This document shows positions 15,066 to 23,124 of a DNA stretch of 29,110 nucleotides, one piece after another. The notes beneath the pieces were generated by a model that made no database searches, was not told the origin of the DNA, and saw only the letters and a program-made list of their open reading frames with translations. The translations under genes and the position numbers were made by a program. The number at the start of each line of letters is the position of its first letter. Position 1 is the stretch's first letter. The stretch is taken from NCBI GenBank assembly GCA_002495625.1, contig DAGC01000006.1, forward strand, positions 28,193 to 57,302. Reading direction: 5' to 3'. Source of the DNA: Methanobacterium sp. UBA375 (GTDB lineage: Archaea; Methanobacteriota; Methanobacteria; Methanobacteriales; Methanobacteriaceae).

Positions 15066-17338
15066 ATAAACTATTTAAAAGATTAGTAGGAGCTAAACCT
15101 TACGATTATCAGAAAATAGCTATGGAAAATTTGTTAGATGGTAAATCAATAATAATGAGAGCTCCCACAGGCTCAGGAAAAACTGAAATAGCTATAATAC
15201 CTTTTCTTTATGGATTCAATGATCTATTACCCTCTCAATTAATTTATTCTCTTCCAACAAGGACTTTAGTTGAGAGTATTGGTGAAAGAGCTGTTAAATA
15301 CGCTTCATCTAAGAAATTAAGAGTAGCTATTCATCATGGGAAAAATGCAACCAGTAGTCTTTTTGAGGAGGATGCAATTGTGACCACAATTGACCAATCA
15401 GTTGGTGCTTATTTGAGCACACCACTTAGCATGTCCAAAAGGTCTGGTAATATATTCGTTGGCAGCGTAGGCTCTGCTTTAACAGTATTTGATGAAGTTC
15501 ACACACTTGATCCAGAAAAAGGACTTCAAACTAGCTTGGCTATTAGTATGCAATCAGCTAAACTTGGTTTACCTACACTAATAATGTCTGCTACATTACC
15601 TAATGTCTTTATAAAAGTAGCTAAAGACAGAATATCAAAAAATGGAGGAAAGATTGAGTTTATAGATGTTAAAGATGAATCTGAAGTTAAATCAAGAAAA
15701 AATAGATCAGTCGAGTTTATAAATAGAACTGAAGAGGAATTGAATGCAAAAAATGTGTTAAAAGAGTTTGAGGATGAAAAAAAGGTAATAGTAGTGATTA
15801 ATACAGTCGATAGAGCTCAAGAATTGTATTTGGATTTGAAAAATGAAACTGAATTGCCCGTACTACTTTTACACTCCAGATTCCTTGAAAAAGATCGACA
15901 AGAAAAGGAATTATTGCTTGAAGAAATCTTTGGAAAAAATGGTAAAGGTAAATGCATTTTCATCGCTACTCAAATCATTGAAGTAGGGATGGACATCTCA
16001 TCACCCAAAGTTTTATCAGAAATAGCTCCAATTGACTCTTTAATTCAAAGAGCAGGAAGATGTGTCAGATGGGGTGGAGAAGGAGAATTTCATGTCTTTG
16101 GATACAATAAAAACTCAAAATATCCATATGCTCCTTATAAAAAGGACATTGTTGATGATACAATCGCAGAAATCAATAATAAAGGAAAAAATTTTACTCT
16201 TGACTGGAATACCGAGGTCGAACTCGTAAATAAAATTTTAACGAATCACTTTTCAGATTTCATGAATTCAATGATATTTTATCAGAGATTAGGTGAACTT
16301 GCACGAGCGGTTTATGAAGGTAGTAAGGCAAAAGTAGAACAAAATGTTAGAGAAGTTTTTTCTTGTGATGTTACACTTCATGAGAATCCTAGGTCCCTAA
16401 ATTCTGCAGATATCCTAAGTTTACCTAGACTAAGGCTTGATGCAAGAACTTTAATGGGGAAAGTAGAAAAAATTGCTGAAATTGGAATTGATACATACAA
16501 ATTAGAAGAAAACACGATAATTTTCGACGATGATGAAAGTGAATATGAGCCTATTTTGGTTAATACTCGTGATGAAATAATTCCATTCGATTTTTACATA
16601 TTAAGTGGGGCCAGTTATTCGCCAAACACAGGTTTAGTTTTTGGTAATGTTCCAAACGCGTTGAAGTCATTTAAACCTGAAGAAAAAGAAATCTTAACCA
16701 ATAAACAGTTTAATAATAGTCTCGAAGCTGAAACATGGGTTGAACATGCTAAAAATACACTTAAAGTTCTTGACAATTATATGATTCCAAGATATCGTTA
16801 TTCTATCGAGAATTTTGCTGAAAATTTTGGTTATGCTCATGAAGAGTTTTTGGATATTATTCGGTGTATAGTGTCGTTGCATGATGTAGGAAAATTGAAT
16901 TATAAATGGCAAGAAAGAATAAAATGGAATCATGAAACTCCTTTAGCTCATTCTGGAGACCCGACCATTAAGAAATTACCACCACATGCTACAGTTTCTG
17001 CAAAAGCTTTACAGCCTTATTTAGAAGATTTATTTGATGAAAAAGAAATTTTTAAGGCTTTTTATTTATCGATGGCCCACCATCATCAACCCTGGTCAAA
17101 AGGATATGGGGACTATGATTTAGTTAAAAAATTTGATAAATCCATAAAAGAAATTTGGAATGTTCCTAAAAACCTCATACAAGAACAAGATTCTGCTGGT
17201 AGGCTTGATTTTACATATTTAGACATTATTGATGAAAATGAAGCATATAGACTTTATGGTTTACTTTCTAAACTATTGAGAATTTCAGACAGACTTGCAA
17301 CAGGAGGTGTTAATTATGAATCGTTATTTTCTGCCTAA
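15062..17338 (+). CDS. cas3: Cas3 helicase with C-terminal HD nuclease
   Basis: The 758-residue protein is the nuclease-helicase recruited after Cascade binds target DNA. Superfamily 2 motifs are in order: Walker A APTGSGKTE (34-42), DEVH (144-147), SATLP (176-180), QIIEVGMDIS and QRAGRCVRWG (329 onward). The HD nuclease lies at the C-terminal end: LHDVGKL (H607-D608, K611), PPHATVSAKAL (H642) and MAHHHQPW (H673-H675). Most single-chain Cas3 proteins have HD first, so this order is less common; subtype I-A often has separate helicase and HD genes. It overlaps cas6 by 4 nt and cas8 by 23 nt. The gene is strikingly AT-rich. Confidence 0.92.
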   Translation: MNKLFKRLVGAKPYDYQKIAMENLLDGKSIIMRAPTGSGKTEIAIIPFLYGFNDLLPSQLIYSLPTRTLVESIGERAVKYASSKKLRVAIHHGKNATSSLFEEDAIVTTIDQSVGAYLSTPLSMSKRSGNIFVGSVGSALTVFDEVHTLDPEKGLQTSLAISMQSAKLGLPTLIMSATLPNVFIKVAKDRISKNGGKIEFIDVKDESEVKSRKNRSVEFINRTEEELNAKNVLKEFEDEKKVIVVINTVDRAQELYLDLKNETELPVLLLHSRFLEKDRQEKELLLEEIFGKNGKGKCIFIATQIIEVGMDISSPKVLSEIAPIDSLIQRAGRCVRWGGEGEFHVFGYNKNSKYPYAPYKKDIVDDTIAEINNKGKNFTLDWNTEVELVNKILTNHFSDFMNSMIFYQRLGELARAVYEGSKAKVEQNVREVFSCDVTLHENPRSLNSADILSLPRLRLDARTLMGKVEKIAEIGIDTYKLEENTIIFDDDESEYEPILVNTRDEIIPFDFYILSGASYSPNTGLVFGNVPNALKSFKPEEKEILTNKQFNNSLEAETWVEHAKNTLKVLDNYMIPRYRYSIENFAENFGYAHEEFLDIIRCIVSLHDVGKLNYKWQERIKWNHETPLAHSGDPTIKKLPPHATVSAKALQPYLEDLFDEKEIFKAFYLSMAHHHQPWSKGYGDYDLVKKFDKSIKEIWNVPKNLIQEQDSAGRLDFTYLDIIDENEAYRLYGLLSKLLRISDRLATGGVNYESLFSA

Positions 17339-18386
17339 AAGTGGCTGGGAATTTTTTGATGTATCAAAAGCATATGGATTAGGTATTATAATACATACAT
17401 TAAGTGGAAATGCTTCTGTAACAGATGCTGGGGGATTTTATTTAATAGAATCAAAAAAAGAATTAGATTTTAGAAAAATTGAGGAAATATCCAAATATTT
17501 TGATGATACAGAGATTAAAACTGCATTGATAACCATACAACGTTCTACAAAATCAGAAATGAAACCTTCAGTTAAAAAAGTTAAGGAAAATGTTGTGAAT
17601 ATTTTAACTAATGAGGAAAACTTATTTGAACTAATAAAAAGCCATGAAAAACTAAGTTCTCCGACAACAATCGGCACTGATAAGCAAACATTATATCAAA
17701 CGATGGATTTAGCGGCTACAAAAGGAATAAGAAATGAAATTTTGTTGAAGAAGAATTATTCAGAAGGATCTAATATTAATATATCTATGGAAGATTTTTC
17801 ATTTTCTCTCTTAGGTCATCTTAATTTTACTATAAAGAGATTTTCGGATTTTGGAATGATTTTTGTTGCACCAACACCACTTAAAACAGAAATAGGAAAT
17901 GTAAGGCAAATCTATATGAATTTGAAAGACGCTATAAAAGGAGCACATAGAGCAGGATGGTTTCCATCTGTCACACAGATTGCAATAAATTTAGTTTTAG
18001 AAGAACTTACAGTTGAAAAAAGTGGAAAATTTGCCCCAAAGTTTGGTTCCTTAATATACAGTGTCATGATGAAAACAGGAAATCAGTGGAAGCCTTCGAC
18101 CGGTGGTATTTCTTCTCTTGATTTTCTGTATCATATAGCAAATTCGGAAAATGGAATAAATATTTTGAATAAATGGAAGAATATCTTTAGATTTACAGCA
18201 TTTAAAAAAGGATATGAAGATTTACCAACTAGTTTAGCAGAATTCATTGCCAATCCCGATTTATCTAATTATGAAAGATATCTTAACTTACATCTCAGAA
18301 ATGAAATCGATAAAAATAGAACCAACAAATTTGGTAATTATGAAAGGGAGAATTTGCAGGAAGTGATGAAGAATGTCAGAATTTAA
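17316..18386 (+). CDS. cas8: Cas8-like Cascade large subunit (Cas8a-type)
   Basis: This 356-residue protein lies where the Cascade large subunit is expected, between cas3 and the small subunit/cas7/cas5 genes. It begins MNRYFLPKSGWEFFDVSKAY. I see no catalytic motif, as usual for Cas8, which recognises the PAM and triggers Cas3. Its short length fits Cas8a-type better than the long Cas8b proteins. ATG 17316 is chosen because GGAGGTG (17303-17309) lies 6 nt before it; the ORF extends open upstream. It starts inside the end of cas3 (23-nt overlap). The call rests on position and length, so the subtype is uncertain. Confidence 0.75.
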   Translation: MNRYFLPKSGWEFFDVSKAYGLGIIIHTLSGNASVTDAGGFYLIESKKELDFRKIEEISKYFDDTEIKTALITIQRSTKSEMKPSVKKVKENVVNILTNEENLFELIKSHEKLSSPTTIGTDKQTLYQTMDLAATKGIRNEILLKKNYSEGSNINISMEDFSFSLLGHLNFTIKRFSDFGMIFVAPTPLKTEIGNVRQIYMNLKDAIKGAHRAGWFPSVTQIAINLVLEELTVEKSGKFAPKFGSLIYSVMMKTGNQWKPSTGGISSLDFLYHIANSENGINILNKWKNIFRFTAFKKGYEDLPTSLAEFIANPDLSNYERYLNLHLRNEIDKNRTNKFGNYERENLQEVMKNVRI

Positions 18387-18717
18387 ATTAGGAGATGTAT
18401 TTGGGCACGAAGCTGTAAAAAACTTTGGGAAGACGCTTAGGAAAATGATAAGGCCTCCGAAAGAAGGTACCAAAGAAAAATGGGCTGCAGATTACGCTTC
18501 TATTGTAGAGTTGGGATATGTAGAAACGAAAGGCCAATTTGCTGACGTAATTAAGAAGTTATTAAGGAGATATGACGTAATTGCGAAAAAACATCATCTA
18601 AAACGTCCAAAAGAAGGAGATTTAGAAGAATTAATGATTATAGTAGATAAATACGGTGTTAAACCAGTCAGAGCAGCTCTTATTAGTTATGCCCTTGTTA
18701 AAAGTGACGGAGAATAA
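18373..18717 (+). CDS. Csa5/Cas11-like Cascade small subunit
   Basis: The 114-residue, basic and probably all-helical protein overlaps the cas8 end by 14 nt and precedes cas7. In subtype I-A this position and size belong to Csa5 (Cas11), several copies of which line the crRNA-target duplex in Cascade. Visible stretches such as ADVIKKLLRRYDVIAKKHHL and KYGVKPVRAALISYALV fit amphipathic helices. Sequence alone does not show me a Csa5 signature, so the call is by context. A separate small-subunit gene is the main reason to call the effector I-A-like. Confidence 0.6.
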   Translation: MSEFKLGDVFGHEAVKNFGKTLRKMIRPPKEGTKEKWAADYASIVELGYVETKGQFADVIKKLLRRYDVIAKKHHLKRPKEGDLEELMIIVDKYGVKPVRAALISYALVKSDGE

Positions 18718-18734
18718 ATTTAGGAGATGATATA

Positions 18735-19712
18735 ATGGTAAATGATGCAGAAGTTTATGAAATTGCTATTTTAGGTAGAGCTACATGGCAGTTACACAGT
18801 TTAAATAATGAAGGAACTGTTGGTAATGTCACAGAACCGAGGAGTGTTACGATAATTGATCCAAATACTAAGACCCCCATAACAACTGATGGAATTTCTG
18901 GAGAAATGTTAAAACATATCCATACAGGGTTAATGTGGGCCATAACTGACAAAAATGATCTTTGTGAAGCTTGTAAAGTATTAAATCCTGAAAAGTTCAA
19001 TGCTATTCCTAATCAAGGGAAACCTGTTCAAGAAGTTTTAGAAAATGCTTTAAAAGCTTGTGAAATTTGTGATTTACATGGATTTCTTGTTACTAGACCA
19101 ACTGTATCAAGAAAATCTACGATAGAATTTGGATGGGCTTTAGGAATACCTGATATTTATAGAGATATTCATACTCATGCAAGACATGCGCTAGGTGAAA
19201 AAGAAACTGTTGAAGATAATACTGAAGACGGAGAAGAAACCGAAACTGAACCTAAAACTGGAGGCGCATCTACCCAAATGGTTTATCATCGCCCTACTCG
19301 TTCCGGAGTTTATGCTGTTATTTCCATGTTCCAACCTTGGAGAATAGGATTAAATGAGACAAGACAGGACAAATACACCTATGACATAGAAAACGATGAA
19401 ACAAGATTAGAAAGATTTAAAAATGCGTTAAAAGCCTATCAAATTCTATTCACGAGACCTAAGGGGGCTATGAGTACAACCAGGTTACCTCATGTCGAAG
19501 ATTTTAACGGAGTAATTGTCTTTTCAACGAATCAAATCCCTTTGCCTTTAATATCACCACTTAAACAAGATTATATTAAGGAAATAAAGGATATTTCTGA
19601 AGAAATTGATAACTCGATAAATGTTGAAGAATTTAATAATCTTTCTGAATTTGTTAAAAAAATTGGAAATTTAATTGATAAAAAACCCTACAAATTGGAA
19701 TTAGGTGACTGA
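18735..19712 (+). CDS. cas7: Cas7 backbone subunit (Csa2/DevR family)
   Basis: The 325-residue RAMP protein forms the Cascade filament along the crRNA. Family features include the opening VYEIAILGRATWQLHSLN, TTDGISGEMLKHIHTGLM, and ARHALGE...STQMVYHRPTRSGVYAV of DevR-type autoregulators. Two CxxC pairs, C77-C80 and C109-C112, could bind zinc in an inserted domain. An acidic stretch at about 155-175 (EDNTEDGEETETEP) looks like a flexible loop. ATG 18735 follows TAGGAGATG. The stop overlaps the cas5 start (TGATG). Confidence 0.88.
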   Translation: MVNDAEVYEIAILGRATWQLHSLNNEGTVGNVTEPRSVTIIDPNTKTPITTDGISGEMLKHIHTGLMWAITDKNDLCEACKVLNPEKFNAIPNQGKPVQEVLENALKACEICDLHGFLVTRPTVSRKSTIEFGWALGIPDIYRDIHTHARHALGEKETVEDNTEDGEETETEPKTGGASTQMVYHRPTRSGVYAVISMFQPWRIGLNETRQDKYTYDIENDETRLERFKNALKAYQILFTRPKGAMSTTRLPHVEDFNGVIVFSTNQIPLPLISPLKQDYIKEIKDISEEIDNSINVEEFNNLSEFVKKIGNLIDKKPYKLELGD

Positions 19713-20392
19713 TGATGCAGTGGTTAAAGTTAACTCTGCACTTCCCATCGTTTTTTTCTTACAGAATACCGGACTACTCCTCACAATATGCTTTAGGGGT
19801 CCCATTACCTTCACCTTCAACTTTAAAGTTAGGTGTTGTTTCAACTGCTATAAGATCAACTGGAAAAGTTAGTGAAGGTGAAAAGGTATTTGGGGCTGTG
19901 AAAAATGCAGAAATATGCATCATTCCACCAGAAAGAGTTGTGATAAATTCTTTCCTGATTAAAAGATTAAAAAATAAAAAGGGGGGATTAGAGTTAATAC
20001 CTACTTTTGGGATTAGGGATTACGTTTTTTTCTCAGATGATATTGAAGTATTTGTCGGTAATGAAAATATTAATTCTGTGGCAGAATATTTCAATAAAAT
20101 AAATTATATTGGTTCTAGTGACTCTATAGCTTATATTAAATCCATAAAAACAGAAAATCCTTCTAAAAATGTGATTAAAGCAGTTAACATTGATGAATTT
20201 TCGGATGCTGCAGCAAAAGAGTCTTATTTAGTATACCCCGTGAAGGACATCAATAAAGATACAACTTTTGTTCAAATTAATCCTTATTCGGGTAAATCCA
20301 GTCGTAAAATATTAGATCAAAAATATTATCTTATTAAAGCAAAGGTCAGGAAGGGTAAAAACTGGAAAATACTTGATATTCAAACTAACTAA
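19712..20392 (+). CDS. cas5: Cas5 Cascade subunit
   Basis: This 226-residue RAMP protein caps the 5' end of the crRNA in Cascade. The N-terminal LKLTLHFPSFFSYRIPDYSS and the ALGVPLPSPSTLKLGVVSTA segment, with the PSPSTLKG-like helix start, are typical of Cas5. The first of two adjacent ATGs (19712 or 19715) overlaps the cas7 stop, so translation is coupled. It is the last gene of the effector operon; two hairpins follow before the opposing hepT gene. Confidence 0.85.
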   Translation: MMQWLKLTLHFPSFFSYRIPDYSSQYALGVPLPSPSTLKLGVVSTAIRSTGKVSEGEKVFGAVKNAEICIIPPERVVINSFLIKRLKNKKGGLELIPTFGIRDYVFFSDDIEVFVGNENINSVAEYFNKINYIGSSDSIAYIKSIKTENPSKNVIKAVNIDEFSDAAAKESYLVYPVKDINKDTTFVQINPYSGKSSRKILDQKYYLIKAKVRKGKNWKILDIQTN

Positions 20393-20452
20393 ATTAGAAA
20401 TGTTTTACCAACCCCATTTACTTACAAACCTGACCAAATCATTTATAAAAAA

Positions 20453-20515
20453 TTACTCATGAAGTTGAGTAACTTTATAATAGCATGATGTTAAAATTGA
20501 AAAAAAAATTTTCAA
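20453..20515. terminator. Two hairpins between cas5 and hepT
   Basis: TTACTC/GAGTAA (20453-20458 and 20467-20472) and TTGAAAA/TTTTCAA (20497-20503 and 20509-20515) form short hairpins beside A/T tracts in the convergent gap. They probably separate the cas effector operon from the inserted genes on the other strand. Confidence 0.4.
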
Positions 20516-20604
20516 ATTCAATATAAAGAGCAATCAGAAAAATCAATCGTGAAGAAGATATTATCTATACCCCTTCAACCACCTTTCTTTTTTTATGAAG
20601 CTGC

Positions 20605-21027
20605 CTAATCAGCCTTATCCAAAAACCTCGCAATATGCCACCCATATTCATCAAAATCGTCCAAATTATACTTCAATATCTGAGATATAACAGCCGGATC
20701 GACCTTAGTGTACATATGTACCAGTATGTTCCTGAGTTTTGCTGCCTCTGAGAATCTCTGGGCAAACTCCTCAGGAATTATTCCCTCTTTTCCAAGCGTA
20801 ATTATAATGTTCAGGTAATCTTCTGGTTTTTCCAGATTTTCAGAGGAAATGATAACCTCTCCAATATCTAGGGCAGATTCAATGGCCAGTTGTAGATTAC
20901 GTTCAATTGCAGATTTTAGGAGATCGTCTTCTAATAATTCATCTTCATCTGCAGGATATTTCCTTAAAAAATCTACGTATCCCTGCATAATTTTCAATTT
21001 CCGGGCAACTTTTTCTTTAATGTTCAT
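20605..21027 (-). CDS. hepT: HepT-type HEPN toxin
   Basis: This 140-residue helical protein carries the HEPN ribonuclease motif R-x4-H-x-Y exactly: RNILVHMY (R99, H104, Y106). HEPN toxins of the HepT/MntA type are RNA-directed toxins neutralised by the partner nucleotidyltransferase, which in characterised cases AMPylates the conserved Tyr. The start ATG overlaps the mntA stop (ATGA). It faces cas5. Its base composition is clearly higher in GC than the cas3-cas5 genes. Confidence 0.88.
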   Translation of the reverse strand: MNIKEKVARKLKIMQGYVDFLRKYPADEDELLEDDLLKSAIERNLQLAIESALDIGEVIISSENLEKPEDYLNIIITLGKEGIIPEEFAQRFSEAAKLRNILVHMYTKVDPAVISQILKYNLDDFDEYGWHIARFLDKAD

Positions 21028-21437
21028 TTGTTCCCTTCAGCTGTCTTTTTAATCAATTCTTCCGCCCATCTCTGGTCATAATACTGGCGATCCAGGTACC
21101 GTGACATGATATGTACCTCCATGTCCACCTTGAAATTTTCATCCCTAATTAAAAGCGGATAGTTCGCCTTGATAACTTCGAAATTAAGCGAAACTGGTGC
21201 ATCGTTCATTATAACCAGATCCAGTTGATCGGTTTTTAATATATCTTGTAAATCAGATATTAATGTAAGATTTAATTTAAATCTCTCTTCTTTGTCAAGT
21301 GATTCATCCAGAAATAGCGCCAGGTCTATATCGCTGAGTTTACCCTGCTCCCCATAGGCAACAGATCCAAAGAGGTAGGCCAGTTCAATCTGGTCCTGTT
21401 TTTGCAGGAACTCTTTAACTTCCTTCTCATACTTCAA
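21024..21437 (-). CDS. mntA: MntA-type nucleotidyltransferase antitoxin
   Basis: A minimal nucleotidyltransferase of 137 residues with the complete GS-x10-DxD motif (GSVAYGEQGKLSDIDL; G24, S25, D36, D38), consistent with an active AMP-transferring antitoxin. Downstream, DQLDLVIMNDAP supplies the usual third acidic strand. TTG 21437 is the better start: AAGGTGA lies 5 nt before it, while the in-frame TTG at 21455 lies upstream of that site. It is first in the operon and overlaps hepT by 4 nt. Confidence 0.88.
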   Translation of the reverse strand: MKYEKEVKEFLQKQDQIELAYLFGSVAYGEQGKLSDIDLALFLDESLDKEERFKLNLTLISDLQDILKTDQLDLVIMNDAPVSLNFEVIKANYPLLIRDENFKVDMEVHIMSRYLDRQYYDQRWAEELIKKTAEGNK

Positions 21438-21509
21438 AGAATCACCTTGATACAAAGTCTATCTCTTTGATTATTTATAATTTCAGAGACCGCGTCACTG
21501 TTTGAGGCA

Positions 21510-22097
21510 TTACAATAAACCAAACTCCCCTTTTAATCTGATTTCATCGTCCAGATATTCATCAGGATCATAAAAGACAACCTCCTTTGGGTCGAAATGT
21601 TCCGGATCAAATTCTACCCCTAGCCATTCAATCATCTCTTTATATTCCTCATGACCAGGGTCTTTAATGATTACTAAAAGTTCATAATATCCTGGAACGC
21701 CTCCACAATCTTCAGGAGGACTGGCTCTTTTACCTTTGATACATACCGGATAGTCAACGTTATCTTCACGAGGAAGTATCTTCTCCAGTTGTATTTTATG
21801 ATCCCAGTAATCTCCAAAATCGTAGATATAACTTGTCCGGGGATTAGCCTGGTTTAACCAGTCAAAGATACTTGTCTGCTCTTCGGGGGTTTCTAATTCA
21901 ATTTTTCGTCCGGTGAGGGGGTTTGTGACGTAGAATCCATGCAGATGGCCACCACACCAGTCCATTACACTCTGAATGGCCACATGCAAATCATGGAAAG
22001 TATAGTTTTCAGGGACATGTATCCTGCGCCAGATAGGTGGTCTAATATCCTTCAGGTCAATTCGGATCTGATAAACATTTCCAAATTTCTTTTCCAT
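21510..22097 (-). CDS. Plasmid pRiA4b ORF-3 family protein
   Basis: The 195-residue protein has the family pattern: IRPPIWRRIHVPENYTFHDL near the N-terminus, HLHGFYV, then SYIYDFGDYWDHKIQLEKIL and PPEDCGGVPGYYELL. The family is named after a plasmid ORF and is seen near mobile elements and defence loci; its biochemical role is unknown. ATG 22097 has only a weak AAGAGAA upstream. It lies 19 nt after the TPR-like gene upstream on the same strand, so the three minus-strand genes 22772-21510 may form an operon. Confidence 0.85.
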   Translation of the reverse strand: MEKKFGNVYQIRIDLKDIRPPIWRRIHVPENYTFHDLHVAIQSVMDWCGGHLHGFYVTNPLTGRKIELETPEEQTSIFDWLNQANPRTSYIYDFGDYWDHKIQLEKILPREDNVDYPVCIKGKRASPPEDCGGVPGYYELLVIIKDPGHEEYKEMIEWLGVEFDPEHFDPKEVVFYDPDEYLDDEIRLKGEFGLL

Positions 22098-22116
22098 ATT
22101 TATTCTCTTATTCTAC

Positions 22117-22584
22117 TTATGGATTTACTTTACTGGGGTCGTGATTAAATTCATCAGAAAACTTCTTCTGGTTTTCATCGAACCATTCCAGAACTGCCTC
22201 ATAATTTTCATTGTTGTTCACCCATTTGTGAAATTCACGGCAGTCAAAATCTAAAAGAATTCCCAAAACATAGTTCCGGGCGCCAAAATCATCATTAGGA
22301 TTGGTTTTCAGGAGTTTCCGAAACAAATCCAGGGAGCCATCTGTTTTACCTGTTTCCCATAAGTAAATAGCCTTTTCAAAGATGGTGATTATGATGTGCC
22401 AGTTTGGTATCCATGATGCTTCCAGTTTACCTGGCCAGCGCCCCGATTCATCAATAATTAAATTTAATGCCTGTGCATATGCATTTTCAAGGACTTTATT
22501 GGCCTCAGATATTTGATTTTCTTCTCTCAGTATTTTTATGAGTGTTAAATAGGGACAGAGAAAGTCGGGCTCTTTGTTGATCAT
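22117..22584 (-). CDS. TPR/ST7-like helical repeat protein
   Basis: This 155-residue protein looks like a helical repeat: DFLCPYLTLIKILREENQIS, SEANKVLENAYAQALNLIID, then GSLDLFRKLLKTNPNDDFGA and RNYVLGILLD. The RKLLKTNPND..GAR..L pattern recalls the tetratricopeptide/ST7-type module that accompanies some SEC-C and pRiA4b ORF-3 proteins. It starts with an ATG overlapping the stop of the small gene before it by 4 nt. Role unknown; a protein-binding scaffold is the likely type. Confidence 0.6.
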   Translation of the reverse strand: MINKEPDFLCPYLTLIKILREENQISEANKVLENAYAQALNLIIDESGRWPGKLEASWIPNWHIIITIFEKAIYLWETGKTDGSLDLFRKLLKTNPNDDFGARNYVLGILLDFDCREFHKWVNNNENYEAVLEWFDENQKKFSDEFNHDPSKVNP

Positions 22585-22772
22585 TTTTTTAATTCTGCTT
22601 TGAGTGTGGAATCTTCAATATCGCTCTCAAGCAAGTCATAATAGCTTTCCATCAGGTAGCGGGGATGGTCACGGAACTCTATATGACATTTTTCATCGAG
22701 GATTCCATGAAAAATTTCATCAGGAAACAGTGTGGTTTGTCTTGTAACGTTTCTGTTGTTGGACATTTTCAT
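22581..22772 (-). CDS. Small hypothetical protein
   Basis: The 63-residue protein begins MKMSNNRNVTRQTTLFPDE and ends in a short acidic helix-like region. It has no family I recognise. ATG 22772 is preceded by GAGGATTGAT, a fair ribosome site, and the end overlaps the next gene by 4 nt (ATGA), so it is a translated first gene of a three-gene operon rather than a chance ORF. Confidence 0.55.
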   Translation of the reverse strand: MKMSNNRNVTRQTTLFPDEIFHGILDEKCHIEFRDHPRYLMESYYDLLESDIEDSTLKAELKK

Positions 22773-22913
22773 ATCAATCCTCGGTATGAGATTTACTGGT
22801 TTATTTAATTTAAATGTGTCTAAATGTTCTTTGGTATCAAAAAGTATTAATACTAAAAATAAAACTAATATTAATAATTAAAGCTTTTTACAGAAGATGT
22901 ACATAAAAACCAC

Positions 22914-23111
22914 ATGGAGAAAAACAAAATGGCCTCCCATATTAAAGATTTGAAGAAAAATAGACTTCCCAAAAAATTAAAATCTCAAAAAAACCATATC
23001 TCAGAAGAGTATAAAAAGAAGCTGGAAAAAATCCGAAGCGAAACCCACAAAAAAGGTAAAACTATACGAATTGGAAGTGCCAGAGACTTTTCTAATAGAT
23101 ATGGGTTATGA
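22914..23111 (+). CDS. RelB-like antitoxin
   Basis: The 65-residue, very Lys-rich protein directly precedes a RelE/ParE-type toxin gene with a 3-nt gap, the standard antitoxin-toxin order. The C-terminal GKTIRIGSARDFSNRYGL looks like a toxin-wrapping tail. The start is uncertain: ATG 22914 has no ribosome site, whereas ATG 22929 (MASHIKDLKKN) lies 9 nt after GGAG and is at least as likely. The call rests mainly on the partner gene. Confidence 0.65.
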   Translation: MEKNKMASHIKDLKKNRLPKKLKSQKNHISEEYKKKLEKIRSETHKKGKTIRIGSARDFSNRYGL

Positions 23112-23124
23112 GATATGGGTTATG
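23097..23124 (+). repeat. Perfect 14-nt tandem duplication at the antitoxin-toxin junction
   Basis: AGATATGGGTTATG occurs at 23097-23110 and again at 23111-23124. The first copy holds the antitoxin stop codon and the second holds the toxin start codon. Loss of one copy would change the junction, and a 14-nt change would shift the frame relation of the two genes. Confidence 0.9.
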
